Assembly (NCBI GenBank): GCA_024275635.1
Contig: JAJRYT010000010.1
Location: 1 to 64,000 of the forward strand
Origin: Chloroflexota bacterium
GTDB taxonomy: Bacteria > Chloroflexota > Anaerolineae > Promineifilales > Promineifilaceae
Direction: 5' to 3'
DNA: 64,000 bases
Part shown: positions 1 through 9,978 of the stretch, piece after piece
Position numbering within the stretch: position 1 is the stretch's first letter
Layout of the letters: the number at the start of each line of letters is the position of its first letter
Program-made: the position numbers and the translations under genes
Notes under the pieces: model-generated
Database searches by the model: none
The model's input: only the letters and a program-made list of their open reading frames with translations
Told to the model about the DNA's origin: nothing

Positions 1-86
1 AGCAGGAAAATGCAATTGACAAACAATATCGGCTGATTCATGGTGAAATGCGTTCGTTGTTTCATCTGCTTGGTGTTGTTGTTTGA
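1..86 (+). CDS. 3' end of an unidentified CDS running in from the left edge
   Basis: Frame open from base 3 to TGA at 84-86 (QENAIDKQYRLIHGEMRSLFHLLGVVV*); too short to identify. Confidence 0.3.
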   Translation, partial: QENAIDKQYRLIHGEMRSLFHLLGVVV

Positions 87-139
87 ATGAAAAATTTTTT
101 TATCGACAACTTTCTGTCGATGTGGGCGCGTAAGCGCCT

Positions 140-1330
140 ATGCTAAAAAGGAGAAGTTTGATTATGCTGCGCATCCAAGAGCTAAATTTTGGGAATTGTT
201 CGCTGTCGCGAGGGGCTCTGAATAGCATTACTGATGTGACCGGCGTAGCTGTGGGCCATGCAACTTTGATCAAAGGAGATGGCCCCTGGCGACCAGGCGA
301 AGGGCCGTTTCGGACGGGGGTGACGGTGATTTTGCCACATCAGGGCAATTCGTATGTCGAAAAGGTGGCAGCGGCCGTTCATACCATCAACGGCTTTGGC
401 AAAGTAGCTGGCTTTGAGCAGGTGCGGGAATTGGGCTGTCTGGAAACGCCGATTGCGCTAACCGGCACATTGAATGTGCCCCGCGTGGCTGATGCCCTGA
501 TCACGCTGGCGATTGAACAGAACCCGTATATTGGCGTCGGTTTTGCTGAAACGGGTCGGCAGGGATATGCCAGCGTCAATCCGGTCGTGGGGGAAACGAG
601 CGATGGTTATCTAAGCGACATCCAGGCGCGGCCAATCGGGGAAAAAGAGGTGCGGGCCGCGATGGCTGCGGCTACTACGGGGCTAGTGACCTAGGGCGCT
701 GTGGGAGCGGGAACGGGAACAAGTTGTTTTGGTTGGAAAGGAGGGATTGGCACGGCCAGCCGGGCGCTGCCCCCGGGAAAGGGGGGTTTCATGGTGGGGG
801 CGTTGGTGCAGAGTAATTACGGCCGTCCCGAAGAACTCATGATTGCTGGTGTCCCGGTAGGCCGGCATTTGCAGCCGCCGGGGTATGGAAAGATTGGAGA
901 CTGGAGACCGGAGATGGCCGCTGAGCAATCTCTACTCTCCAATCTCCAGCCGCCCAATGATGGTTCGATTATGATTGTGTTGGCGACGGATGCGCCGCTG
1001 GACAGCCGCCAACTGGGCCGGTTATGCCGCCGGGCCGCGTTTGGCCTGGCGCGGACGGGCAGCACGTGTCATGGCGGCAGCGGTGATTTTGTGATTGCAT
1101 TCAGCACTGCGTTTCGCCTGCCGGATAGGCCACAACAATTGGTGGGGGAACGGCCGTTTCTGGACGAGCAGCCAATCATGAGCGCCTTTTCCCTAGCTGT
1201 TATTGAAGCGGTTGAAGAAGCGATTTACAATAGTTTATTCATGGCCAATACAGTCGTTGGACGGGATGGCAATACACGTTATGCACTCCCGGTTGATGAA
1301 GTAGCAGCGTTGGTAAGAAAGTTAACTTGA
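140..1330 (+). pseudogene. P1/S58-family peptidase (DmpA-like), interrupted by an in-frame TAG at 692-694
   Basis: ORFs 140-694 and 701-1330 share a frame; ITDVTGVAVGHAT, GAGTGTSCFGWKGGIGTASR and the autocleavage region DGSIMIVLATDAPL are P1-peptidase motifs spanning both halves. Confidence 0.8.
888..950. repeat. Heptad-type inverted repeat inside the DmpA-like gene
   Basis: ggagact/ggagacc/ggagatg on the left and tctccaatctccag on the right. Confidence 0.6.
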
Positions 1331-1334
1331 TACT

Positions 1335-1365
1335 TTGTAGGATGATTTACAAAATCGTCCTACAA
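1335..1365. repeat. Short hairpin of the GTAGGRYGATTT...AAATCGYCYTAC type
   Basis: ttgtaggatgattt / aaatcgtcctacaa, one G-T wobble; similar cores near 3342, 53093 and 53130. Confidence 0.6.
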
Positions 1366-1400
1366 GTTGTCAAAACAATTTGAACCATGCAAAAAAATAA

Positions 1401-1829
1401 ATGGGAAAAATAAACACAGCTCATCTCACCTGGACAGGAAACAGCCTGCATTTTCACGGTGTTGCCGGTTCCGGCCATCAATTTGACATAAGTGGAAAAC
1501 CTGACGCTACAAACGGCAGCAGCCCCATGGAGTATTTACTGGCCGGGGTGGCCGGCTGTACGGCAATAGATGTCGTACAGATATTGCAAAAAAAGCGAGA
1601 AAAGATTGACAGCGTGGAAATTGAAATCAACGGCCAGCGTGCTGATGCGATTCCGGCCGTTTACACAAAAGTAGATATTTTGTACATTATTCGCGGACAA
1701 AACATTTCCGTGAAATCTGTGGAAAAGGCCATTGAATTATCGCAAACCAAATATTGTTCGGCCAGCATCCTGTTCAAGCAGGCTGGTGTGGTTGTGCGGA
1801 CAAATTATCGAATTGAAGATAGCGCGTAA
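1401..1829 (+). CDS. OsmC family protein
   Basis: SSPMEYLLAGVAGCTAIDVVQIL and KYCSASILFKQ. Confidence 0.8.
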   Translation: MGKINTAHLTWTGNSLHFHGVAGSGHQFDISGKPDATNGSSPMEYLLAGVAGCTAIDVVQILQKKREKIDSVEIEINGQRADAIPAVYTKVDILYIIRGQNISVKSVEKAIELSQTKYCSASILFKQAGVVVRTNYRIEDSA

Positions 1830-2216
1830 TGGGGACAAGAGGAAACCCCGGATGTCATCAAAAAACGTTGCAATGGTTAGATGTCAGCGCGGTTTTATGT
1901 AGGTGAATCTCATGGTGGCCCAAGACAGATGTTGGCTCCGACCTGGTTACTACAGTCGAAAGCGGGTTGGCGCACTATTGGAGATTTCAAAGACCGTTAA
2001 ACATTCTAGCCCGTTTCTTGTTCTCCGGGGTTCTATGGCTGTTTAATAGTTGCATTATAGTCATATTAAGGAACGGCCGTCAATCATTTTTCCTTAAAAA
2101 TATCGAGGGGGGTCTAACCGGCTTGCCTAACATGTGCCGTTACCCTGGTCGATTAACTCATCTGATAAGTTATAATATGGGCTGCTGCGCTTGCTCATTC
2201 AATTGGGCGGGATACA

Positions 2217-3260
2217 ATGTTATCATCTAAAATTGACTACTTGGAGGAAGAAATTTTGCCTTTAGGAAAACAGTTACCTACTCTGGGGCGCATGACGCTT
2301 TTCATTTTTGTATTGTTATCGTTGGCTGCCTGCCAATCGGAGACGCTGCTACCGACCATAGCTTCTGTGGCGGCAACGGTTGAACTGCCGACCGAAACGG
2401 CCGAACCGGCGGCCCAAATGCCGCCAACCTGGACGCCGGAGCCGGTTCCGCCAACGAATACACCGGCGCCCCCGCCGCCAACAAGTACGGCCGTTCCCAC
2501 AGCCACCCAACTTCCGCCAACCAATACACCAATTCCGCCAACTAATACGCCTGAACCAACAGCAACGGCCGTGCCACCCACCAATACGGCCGTGCCGCCA
2601 ACCACTATTCCCCCTACATCTATCCCCCCTACATCTCCCCCAGCCGTTCCGACCGTTCCCACCGACCCCATATTAGGCCAAAACATCCTACCCAACCCTT
2701 CATTCGAGGAAGGCCATTACAACCAGGACGGTATTCCCGAATTACAACTGCCTAACGGTTGGTTTTTTGAATGGGACGAAGGGCCAACCGGGTTTGGCAG
2801 CAATCCCTGGGATGTGTATGTGCGGCCAGAAACACGAGTTTTGCCAGCCTCTCAACTGCCTCCTGCAGAACATCCCCTGTTCATTTGGGATGGCACTCAT
2901 ACCGTCAAATTATTCAAAGGAAACGGTGCAATTAGTTTGCGGCTGACAACGAATATTTCTTTAGAGCCGGGCGTCTATCTATTCGAGATAAACATTTTCC
3001 CAGATCTCGTAATGGGGTATGAGAATCACCAGAAAATTTGGGCCGATGATCCCGCCGCTGGCGAAGTGCGTTTCATTGTAACCGGAGCCGGAACCGGTTG
3101 GTTCTACCCGGCCGTTGGGCAAAAGAACACCTTCACTCACACCTTCACCGTCACAGAGTCTCAAACCATTCGGGTTGGGGTTGGGTTGCGCGGCCGTTAT
3201 GCCCTCTCTACCAACGGTTTCTTTGTGGATGATTGGTCGTTGAAAAAGATTGAGGGATGA
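2217..3260 (+). CDS. Putative lipoprotein with Pro/Thr-rich linker and C-terminal carbohydrate-binding-like domain
   Basis: LSLAACQ lipobox, PTNTPxPPT linker, NILPNPSFEEG module start. Confidence 0.6.
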   Translation: MLSSKIDYLEEEILPLGKQLPTLGRMTLFIFVLLSLAACQSETLLPTIASVAATVELPTETAEPAAQMPPTWTPEPVPPTNTPAPPPPTSTAVPTATQLPPTNTPIPPTNTPEPTATAVPPTNTAVPPTTIPPTSIPPTSPPAVPTVPTDPILGQNILPNPSFEEGHYNQDGIPELQLPNGWFFEWDEGPTGFGSNPWDVYVRPETRVLPASQLPPAEHPLFIWDGTHTVKLFKGNGAISLRLTTNISLEPGVYLFEINIFPDLVMGYENHQKIWADDPAAGEVRFIVTGAGTGWFYPAVGQKNTFTHTFTVTESQTIRVGVGLRGRYALSTNGFFVDDWSLKKIEG

Positions 3261-3309
3261 ACGCCGTTAGCCGCTGCAACCTTCTTCCTACAGGCGCGTA
3301 AAGCATGGT

Positions 3310-3405
3310 ATTGGACACTGGCGTTTTTTGCATTTTCCAGTGTAGGGCGATTTGGCAAATCGCCTTACGCGCCAGAGAGAAATCTGAAATTCGCCAGACT
3401 CCAGC
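3310..3405. repeat. About 100-bp dispersed repeat, copy 1
   Basis: ggacactggcgttttttgcattttccagtgtagggcgatttggcaaatcgccttacgcgccagagagaaatctgaaattcgccagactccag; similar sequence at about 53057-53192. Confidence 0.75.
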
Positions 3406-3446
3406 ATGATATATAACGAGCAAGTAATTGAAGGAGTGAAAACATC

Positions 3447-3908
3447 ATGAGTGATGAACAAGTTCCCAGTGTGGAAGAAATCAAGGAACGATTGAAAGTT
3501 GAAATCCCGGTTGAAGAAGAATCCGTTAAAGCAGACACGACCCGGCGTGATTTTACTGGCGAATTGAAAGATTTAGGCCGCCAATTTGCGGATACAGTCC
3601 AATCAGCCTGGAACAGCGAAGAACGGGTGCGGGTAGAAAACGAGGTCCGTGATGGCGTAAAATCCTTTGTCAATGAAGTGGACAAGGCCCTACGCGAGGC
3701 AAAAGAAAGTCAAGCTGCAGCTAAAGTAAAAGAAGAAGCGGCCGGGATCAAGACCAAACTCGAAACGGGTCAAATGGGAAGGAAAACACGTGAAGGGTTG
3801 GTTCAAGGCTTGCAATGGCTTAGTGAGGAACTGGGTAAACTGGCCGAACAGTTCGCACCACCCGAAAAATCGCCGCCAGATGCAGCGCCCGGTGAAGAAT
3901 CTGAATAA
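3447..3908 (+). CDS. Hypothetical charged, probably helical protein
   Basis: 153-aa ORF followed by a strong terminator hairpin. Confidence 0.6.
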   Translation: MSDEQVPSVEEIKERLKVEIPVEEESVKADTTRRDFTGELKDLGRQFADTVQSAWNSEERVRVENEVRDGVKSFVNEVDKALREAKESQAAAKVKEEAAGIKTKLETGQMGRKTREGLVQGLQWLSEELGKLAEQFAPPEKSPPDAAPGEESE

Positions 3909-3932
3909 ATGTTACTTCTGCCAATAAATTCA

Positions 3933-3975
3933 AACCTCTCGTCGGCCAGATACCGACGAGAGGTTTTCTGTTTTG
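3933..3975 (+). terminator. Rho-independent terminator for the 3447-3908 gene
   Basis: aacctctcgtcgg-ccagata-ccgacgagaggtt then ttctgtttt. Confidence 0.8.
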
Positions 3976-3995
3976 ATATGAAGCTAACCAACAAT

Positions 3996-4028
3996 AAAAC
4001 GCCTGTTCCACCAGGGAACAAGCGTTTT
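3996..4028 (-). terminator. Probable terminator for trxA
   Basis: aaaacgcctgttcc...ggaacaagcgtttt just past the trxA stop. Confidence 0.65.
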
Positions 4029-4055
4029 AATATTTTTACCAATTTTGTACGCTGA

Positions 4056-4394
4056 TTAAGCGGCAGCCGTTTCCAGGTGCGGCAAAATCTGCGCCAGGAT
4101 ACGGTCTTTGGGCAGCGCGCCCACGATACGCTCCACAACTTCGCCATTTTTGAAAAGCATCAAGGTTGGGATGCCAACAACGCCGTAACGGCCAGGGACG
4201 GCGGGATTATCATCCACGTCTACCTTAGCTACCTTGAGCGAATCGCCATACGCTTCGGCAATAGCTTTCACGGATGGGGCGATCATGCGGCACGGGCCAC
4301 ACCAATCAGCCCAAAAGTCAACCAGGGCCGGTTTATCGGAATTTAAAATTTCATCTTGAAATGTTGCATCAGTCACTTCTAATGGAGATGCCAT
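4056..4394 (-). CDS. trxA: Thioredoxin
   Basis: DFWADWCGPCRM active site, GIPTLMLFKNGE. Confidence 0.95.
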   Translation of the reverse strand: MASPLEVTDATFQDEILNSDKPALVDFWADWCGPCRMIAPSVKAIAEAYGDSLKVAKVDVDDNPAVPGRYGVVGIPTLMLFKNGEVVERIVGALPKDRILAQILPHLETAAA

Positions 4395-4605
4395 ATTGTT
4401 GCTCCTTAAAATACAATGATCTTTTATTTGCGTTTAGTAGACGCAGTTTGTTGTGATATTCTTACGTAGAGTTTAACGAAAGGCTATCCACTGTCAAGAA
4501 TGCCATTATAGTTGAAGAATGGCTGTTGTCATATTAGAGATAGGTAAAAAAGGGCGTTCTTATAAACCTGTTGCATCCTTTGAAAGGAGGGTTAGAATCA
4601 AGATT

Positions 4606-5961
4606 ATGAGTGAGATACTGATTACAAACGGCCGTTTAATCACCTGGGGCGCTCCCAACGAAATTATTGAAAACGGGGGGCTGCTGCTGCGAGACGGCCG
4701 TATCGCCGATATGGGCGCTGCGGCTGAATTGGCGGCAAACCATCCCGATGCGCGGCGCCTCGATGCCCATGGACAGCTTGTGATGCCCGGCAACATCTGC
4801 GCCCATACCCACTTCTACGGCGCTTTTGCGCGAGGGATGGGTATTCCCGGCCCGCCCATGAAAGATTTCCCCGACATTTTAGAGCGATTATGGTGGCGGC
4901 TAGACCGCGCCCTGCTGGACGTAGACGTGAAATTCAGCGCCCTGGTCAGCCTCATTGATGCCATCAAACATGGAACAACCACCCTCATTGATCATCACGC
5001 CAGCCCCAGCGCTGTCAATAACTCCCTGGATCAGGTGGCCGAGGCCGTTGAAATGGCCGGCGTGCGCGCCGCCCTCTGCTACGAAGTAACTGACCGCAAC
5101 GGCCCGGAGGAGGCTCAGGCGGGGATTGATGAAAATGTACGCTTTCTTTATTCGCTGCAGGAACGGGAGGGGAATTTGTTAGCCGGAACTTTTGGTCTAC
5201 ATGCCTCCCTGTCTTTGAGTGATGAGACATTGGCGGATTGTGTAACGGCCGTTAACGGCCTCAAAAGCGGCTTCCACATCCACGCCGCCGAGCATGAAGC
5301 CGACGAGTACGATTCGCTGGACAAATATGGTAAGCGCGTCATCAATCGGCTGGCCGACGCCGGCATTCTGGGGTCAAAGAGCATCGTCGCCCACGCCGTC
5401 CACATCGATCCGGCCGAGATGGCGCTGCTGCGGGACACCGGAACCTGGGTCACCCACCAGCCGCGCAGCAACATGAACAACGCCGTTGGCGCAGCCGACA
5501 TCGAGGGCATGATGCGTCTGGGCATCCCGGTGGCGCTGGGCAACGATGGCATGGGCAACAACATGTGGGCTGAGTGGAAAGCAACCTACTTCATGCACAA
5601 ACAAGCTCACCGCGACCCGCGCCGGGCCAACGGCGCCGACATCGCCCAGATGGCGATTTACAACAACGCCGCTTTGGCAGGACTGTTCTGGCCTGATTTG
5701 CCGCTGGGTAAGCTGGCTGTTGGCGCGGCCGCCGATGTGATTTTTGTTGATTATCATCCGACGACGCCGCTGACGGTCGGCAATTTACCCTGGCACATCA
5801 TCTTTGGCTTTGAGGCCGGCATGGTGACAACGACGATCGTGGCCGGAAAAGTATTGATGCAAGATCGCCGACTGCTGACGCTGGACGAAGCCGAAATCAC
5901 GGCGCGCAGCCGGGAGTTGGCGGCCGAGGTCTGGCAGCGATTTGAGCGGTTAAGCGCGTAA
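4606..5961 (+). CDS. Amidohydrolase (SsnA-like)
   Basis: MPGNICAHTHFYGAF and FHIHAAEHEAD motifs; start set at MSEILITNGRLI (4606), not the track start 4519. Confidence 0.8.
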   Translation: MSEILITNGRLITWGAPNEIIENGGLLLRDGRIADMGAAAELAANHPDARRLDAHGQLVMPGNICAHTHFYGAFARGMGIPGPPMKDFPDILERLWWRLDRALLDVDVKFSALVSLIDAIKHGTTTLIDHHASPSAVNNSLDQVAEAVEMAGVRAALCYEVTDRNGPEEAQAGIDENVRFLYSLQEREGNLLAGTFGLHASLSLSDETLADCVTAVNGLKSGFHIHAAEHEADEYDSLDKYGKRVINRLADAGILGSKSIVAHAVHIDPAEMALLRDTGTWVTHQPRSNMNNAVGAADIEGMMRLGIPVALGNDGMGNNMWAEWKATYFMHKQAHRDPRRANGADIAQMAIYNNAALAGLFWPDLPLGKLAVGAAADVIFVDYHPTTPLTVGNLPWHIIFGFEAGMVTTTIVAGKVLMQDRRLLTLDEAEITARSRELAAEVWQRFERLSA

Positions 5962-5962
5962 A

Positions 5963-6109
5963 ATGGAATTTAACGATCTGGTTCAGCGGGCAATGATAAT
6001 TCGGCAGCAGTATGCAGAAATGGAACAAGAAAAATACGGCCGTTCCTGGATAACCAAAGAAATCGCTCTGGGCTTTGTCCGCAATGAGCTAGAGGATTAT
6101 CTTGCATGA
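5963..6109 (+). CDS. 48-aa small ORF resembling the N-terminus of MazG-like proteins
   Basis: MEFNDLVQRAMIIRQQYAEMEQEKYGRSWITKEIALGFVRNELEDYLA*; ATGA overlap with the next gene. Confidence 0.5.
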   Translation: MEFNDLVQRAMIIRQQYAEMEQEKYGRSWITKEIALGFVRNELEDYLA

Positions 6110-7077
6110 AACTCGACATAATAAAAGCGCCCGGACACGAATTTAACAGGCCGTTAAACGCAAAAGTGTTTGTCCCCCCCATAAAAAGCCAGGGCATCAA
6201 AACCAAGCTCGTACCGCGCATCCGAGAAGTCGTCCAATGGGATGAGAACGGCCGTTGGATCGAACCATTCATGGGGACAGGCGTTGTTGGTTTTAATATG
6301 CGCCCCAAGCAGGCGATATTTGCCGATAGCAACCCGCATATCATCAACTTTTACATCGCCATCAGCCGCGGTGAGATTACGCCAGCCATTGTGAGAGCGT
6401 ATCTGGAAAGCGAAGGTCGTTTATTGGCTAGGCAAGGCGCAGACCATTACTATCGAGTTCGAGAACGGTTTAATCAAACTCACACCCCGCTAGATTTTTT
6501 ATTTCTGAATCGGGCTGGGTTTAATGGCATGATTCGTTTTAACCAAAAAGGGGGCTTCAACGTTCCCTTTAACCACAAACCAAATCGCTTTTCCCAGGCA
6601 TACATCACAAAAATAGTCAATCAGATTCAGTACGTTTTTGACTTGTGCCACCTGAACGACTATACATTTGTTTGTCAAGATTTTAGAGAGACGTTCAAAC
6701 TTATGCAGGCCGATGATTTTGTTTACTGCGATCCGCCTTATGCGGGGCGGCACGTTGACTATTTTAATAGCTGGAACGCGCAAGATGAAGCAGATCTGTT
6801 TGCAGCGCTGGCTAACTGTGAAGGTCAATTTATTTTATCTACCTGGCATAGCAATCAATATCGCCGCAACTTGACCATTCCTCGCTTGGAAGAGGCGTAT
6901 CATGTCATCACGCATGAACATTTTTATCATGTAGGCGCAAAGGAAACGAATCGCAAACCGGTTTTGGAGGCGTTGGTGTCCAATTATCAACCGACAACCT
7001 ATCGTCCCCAAAGCAGACATTATCAACAAGCGGCATTATTTGAAACTAAAGCCGCGTATCAACAAGATGAGGAGTGA
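6106..7077 (+). CDS. DNA adenine methylase (D12/Dam family)
   Basis: FMGTGVVGFN and DFVYCDPPYAGR (DPPY) motifs. Confidence 0.85.
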   Translation: MKLDIIKAPGHEFNRPLNAKVFVPPIKSQGIKTKLVPRIREVVQWDENGRWIEPFMGTGVVGFNMRPKQAIFADSNPHIINFYIAISRGEITPAIVRAYLESEGRLLARQGADHYYRVRERFNQTHTPLDFLFLNRAGFNGMIRFNQKGGFNVPFNHKPNRFSQAYITKIVNQIQYVFDLCHLNDYTFVCQDFRETFKLMQADDFVYCDPPYAGRHVDYFNSWNAQDEADLFAALANCEGQFILSTWHSNQYRRNLTIPRLEEAYHVITHEHFYHVGAKETNRKPVLEALVSNYQPTTYRPQSRHYQQAALFETKAAYQQDEE

Positions 7078-7080
7078 ACA

Positions 7081-7740
7081 TTGAAGATCGCAATTTTAGG
7101 TGGAACTGGTAACGAAGGCTTTGGCCTGGGCTACCGTTGGGCGGCAGCCGGACATGAAATCATCATCGGTTCGCGCAAGACGGAGAAAGGTGAGCGGGCG
7201 GCGGCGGACATGAAGTCCCGGCTGCCGGAAGGCAAGATTTCGGGTACGAATAATTTGGCGGCGGCGCAGCAGGCAGAACTGGCAGTGTTGTCGGTGCCGT
7301 ATTGGGCGCAGGCAGGGACGCTGGACACGGTTAAGGAGGCGTTGGTCGATAAGTTGCTAATTACGGTGATTGCTCCGTCAGGCGAAAAAAAGTCGCGTGT
7401 ACATCGTTTAGAAAGCGGTCTTTCGGCAGCGGAGGAGGCACAGAATCAGCTTGATGGCGTCACGCGCGTGGTGGCCGCTTTCCAGAACATTGGGGCGCAT
7501 CATTTGCTGGATTTAGAGCGCCAGATGGATTGTGATGTATTGGTGTGCGGCGATAAGAAGGCGGATAAAATGATTGCGCTTCAACTGTGCCAGGACGCCG
7601 GACTGCGCGGGGTGAATGCGGGCGCTTTGCAAAATGCGCGGGCGGCAGAGGAATTAACGGCCGTTCTCATCGCCATCAACATCATCCACAAAGTGAAAAG
7701 CGCCGGCATCCGCATCACAGGACTGAGTAATGAGGGCTGA
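7081..7740 (+). CDS. npdG: NADPH-dependent F420 reductase
   Basis: MKIAILGGTGNEGFGLGYRWAAAGHEIIIGSR; adjacent to cofE. Confidence 0.85.
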   Translation: MKIAILGGTGNEGFGLGYRWAAAGHEIIIGSRKTEKGERAAADMKSRLPEGKISGTNNLAAAQQAELAVLSVPYWAQAGTLDTVKEALVDKLLITVIAPSGEKKSRVHRLESGLSAAEEAQNQLDGVTRVVAAFQNIGAHHLLDLERQMDCDVLVCGDKKADKMIALQLCQDAGLRGVNAGALQNARAAEELTAVLIAINIIHKVKSAGIRITGLSNEG

Positions 7741-7790
7741 GTAATGAGTGACTCAGCCCGCCGCCCGCCGCCCTCATTACTCATTACGGC
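7721..7790. repeat. Heptad-type hairpin across the npdG/cofE junction
   Basis: gactgagtaatgagggctgagtaatgagtgactcag ... ccctcattactcattacgg. Confidence 0.7.
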
Positions 7791-8532
7791 GCTCCCTAAC
7801 ATCCCTGACATCCACCCCGGAGACAATGTGGCCGAATTGGTGTTGTCGGCGCTGGCGGCGGCCGGTCTGACCCTGCAAAATGGCGACATTCTGGCCGTCG
7901 CCCAAAAAATCATCTCTAAAGCCGAGGGTCGGCTGGTGAATTTGGCGGCTGTCAACCCGTCAGAACAGGCGGTTGAAGTGGCGGCGCAGAGTGAGAAAGA
8001 CCCGCGTCTGGTTGAGCTAATTTTGCAAGAGAGCGACGAAATCTCACGGCTGAAGCAGGGCGTATTGATCGTGCGGCACAGGCTGGGGTTCACCAGCGCC
8101 AACGCCGGGATTGACCGTTCTAATGTTGGCCCGGCTGATGATGCAGAATGCGTTTTGCTCCTGCCCGTTGACCCGGATAAGTCGGCAAAAAACATCCGGC
8201 AGACGATATGCGACCGCTCAGGCATTGACGTGGGTGTTATCATTACCGACAGTCATGGACGGCCGTTTCGCCTGGGAACGGTGGGCGTGGCCATTGGCGT
8301 GGCCGGGCTGCCCGCCCTTTGGAACCGGCGCGGCGAAGAAGACCGCTACGGTTACACCCTTCAGCATACCGATGTGGGCGTGGCCGACGAAATCGCCGCC
8401 GCCGCCGGATTGCTAATGGGACAGGCGGGCGAAGGTCTGCCCGTTGTTCTCATACGCGGCTTGACTCTGCCCGCACAGGAGGGAAGGGCGAGCGATTTGG
8501 TACGGCCGAAAGAGTTAGATTTATATCGTTGA
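7744..8532 (+). CDS. cofE: Coenzyme F420-0:L-glutamate ligase
   Basis: [42 protein letters not shown]. Confidence 0.9.
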   Translation: MSDSARRPPPSLLITALPNIPDIHPGDNVAELVLSALAAAGLTLQNGDILAVAQKIISKAEGRLVNLAAVNPSEQAVEVAAQSEKDPRLVELILQESDEISRLKQGVLIVRHRLGFTSANAGIDRSNVGPADDAECVLLLPVDPDKSAKNIRQTICDRSGIDVGVIITDSHGRPFRLGTVGVAIGVAGLPALWNRRGEEDRYGYTLQHTDVGVADEIAAAAGLLMGQAGEGLPVVLIRGLTLPAQEGRASDLVRPKELDLYR

Positions 8533-8545
8533 GGTCATTAGCCTA

Positions 8546-9778
8546 TTGCGACAAGTTAAATTTGTACTGGTATTTTTATTCATCTTCATAACAGGTTGTC
8601 AAGTCAATACCTTTGCGGCCCTGCCTACGCCGGCGGTCGTGGCAGTTGTTCCGTTAGCGACGAACGTTGTCCCGGCTACTTTTACGCTGCCCCCGGCAAC
8701 GGCCGTCCCCACCGCCACCCCTTACATTCCCCGCGACACCCCCCTCCCCTCCAAAACACCCTTACCCATCCCCACCAATACGCCCATCACACCCACCAAC
8801 ACCCCTACCCAGACCCCCACGCCAGCGCCCGATGTGTACGTGACCGCAACGCCGGACATCAAGCCGCTTGACCAGTACGGCGCATACGAAATCATCCCTT
8901 ACCAGGCATTTCCCACGCCCGTTGGCAACAATGGCTGGGGGATGCACTGGATGCCCAACACCAGCCAGGACAAAGGCGTGGTAGATCGTTTCGTCGCCGA
9001 ACTGGTCAAAATGCACATCAAATGGGTCGTTTTCCTAAATGATGGCGCGGACATCGGCCGCAATGATTATCTGGTGGAAAAGCTGGTCGCCAATAACATT
9101 ATGCCCGTCATGCGTCTCTATCGTTCCGGCGTGTTGGCCTATGATGGCAGCATTTATGCGATGGTGAAACATTACCGGGCCAAAGGGGTTTACTACTACC
9201 AGCTTTACAATGAACCTAATGTCAATGATGAAAATCATCAAGGGTTTGCCAACCCCAACCAATACGCCCAGGCGTGGGCGGCGGCGGCGCGGGCCGTCAT
9301 CAGCGCCGGCGGACTGCCGGGCATCGGCGCGTTCAGCCCTGGCGGGGCGTATGACCACAATGAGTTTTTAGCCCGAACGCTGCAAGCGCTGGATTATTAT
9401 GGGGAGGCGCAGCTGCTTAATCACGCCTGGCTGTCGGTGCATAATTATCATGGATTACGGCCGTATGACGACCCTGACGGCTTTTTACTATTCCGTAAAT
9501 ATGATGAGATTGTACGCAGCAGTATCGGCCGTTCCCTCCCCATCATTGGCACCGAAGGCGGCTCCTACAGCTCCGACCCCGGTGTGGAGGCGCAGTTCAC
9601 CGCCCACCATTACCGCTACATGCGCGATGCCGAGCCATACTTTCTGGCCTACAGCACCTGGTTATTAGCCAATCAAGAAGGCGGGCATCACGACGAGCGG
9701 TGGGAATATCAAGCCCTTTTCCGGGCCGGATTCATTCACCCGGTTGTAACAGGGTTTTTCTATAACAACGAACGGTAA
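8546..9778 (+). CDS. Putative lipoprotein with PT-rich linker and glycoside-hydrolase-like domain
   Basis: LFIFITGCQ lipobox; YYQLYNEPN and IIGTEGG resemble GH clan A acid/base and nucleophile contexts. Confidence 0.6.
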   Translation: MRQVKFVLVFLFIFITGCQVNTFAALPTPAVVAVVPLATNVVPATFTLPPATAVPTATPYIPRDTPLPSKTPLPIPTNTPITPTNTPTQTPTPAPDVYVTATPDIKPLDQYGAYEIIPYQAFPTPVGNNGWGMHWMPNTSQDKGVVDRFVAELVKMHIKWVVFLNDGADIGRNDYLVEKLVANNIMPVMRLYRSGVLAYDGSIYAMVKHYRAKGVYYYQLYNEPNVNDENHQGFANPNQYAQAWAAAARAVISAGGLPGIGAFSPGGAYDHNEFLARTLQALDYYGEAQLLNHAWLSVHNYHGLRPYDDPDGFLLFRKYDEIVRSSIGRSLPIIGTEGGSYSSDPGVEAQFTAHHYRYMRDAEPYFLAYSTWLLANQEGGHHDERWEYQALFRAGFIHPVVTGFFYNNER

Positions 9779-9890
9779 ACTCATTCTCACTCCTTTGTCT
9801 CCGCGCCGGCTCGCCCCTACTAAACTTAGACTGTAACTCATTGCCTCACGTTCACGTACATATATAGATGATTTTACCTGGGGCAATTTA

Positions 9891-9950
9891 GTAATTGGTA
9901 AATCGGTAATTGGTAACTGGTAATTACCAATTACCAGTTACCAATTACCG
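9891..9950. repeat. Heptad hairpin (GGTAATT type)
   Basis: 22-bp perfect arms cggtaattggtaactggtaatt / aattaccagttaccaattaccg, 3-nt loop. Confidence 0.85.
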
Positions 9951-9978
9951 GCGAAGAACTTCCGCCAAGCTGTACCAT

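Noticed and set aside
140-1330. Selenocysteine or genetic-code change as explanation of the stops
   Set aside because: The stops are TAG/TAA, not TGA, and other genes terminate normally with TAG and TAA
1967-2230. 87-aa ORF before the lipoprotein gene
   Set aside because: No recognisable motifs and it overlaps the next gene's start; not supported
2400-2650. Tandem DNA repeat in the lipoprotein gene
   Set aside because: Explained by the Pro/Thr-rich linker coding, common in this type of lipoprotein
2237-2695. Antisense 152-aa ORF rich in Gly/Val (VGGTAVLVGG)
   Set aside because: Reverse complement of the PT-rich lipoprotein linker; low-complexity shadow ORF
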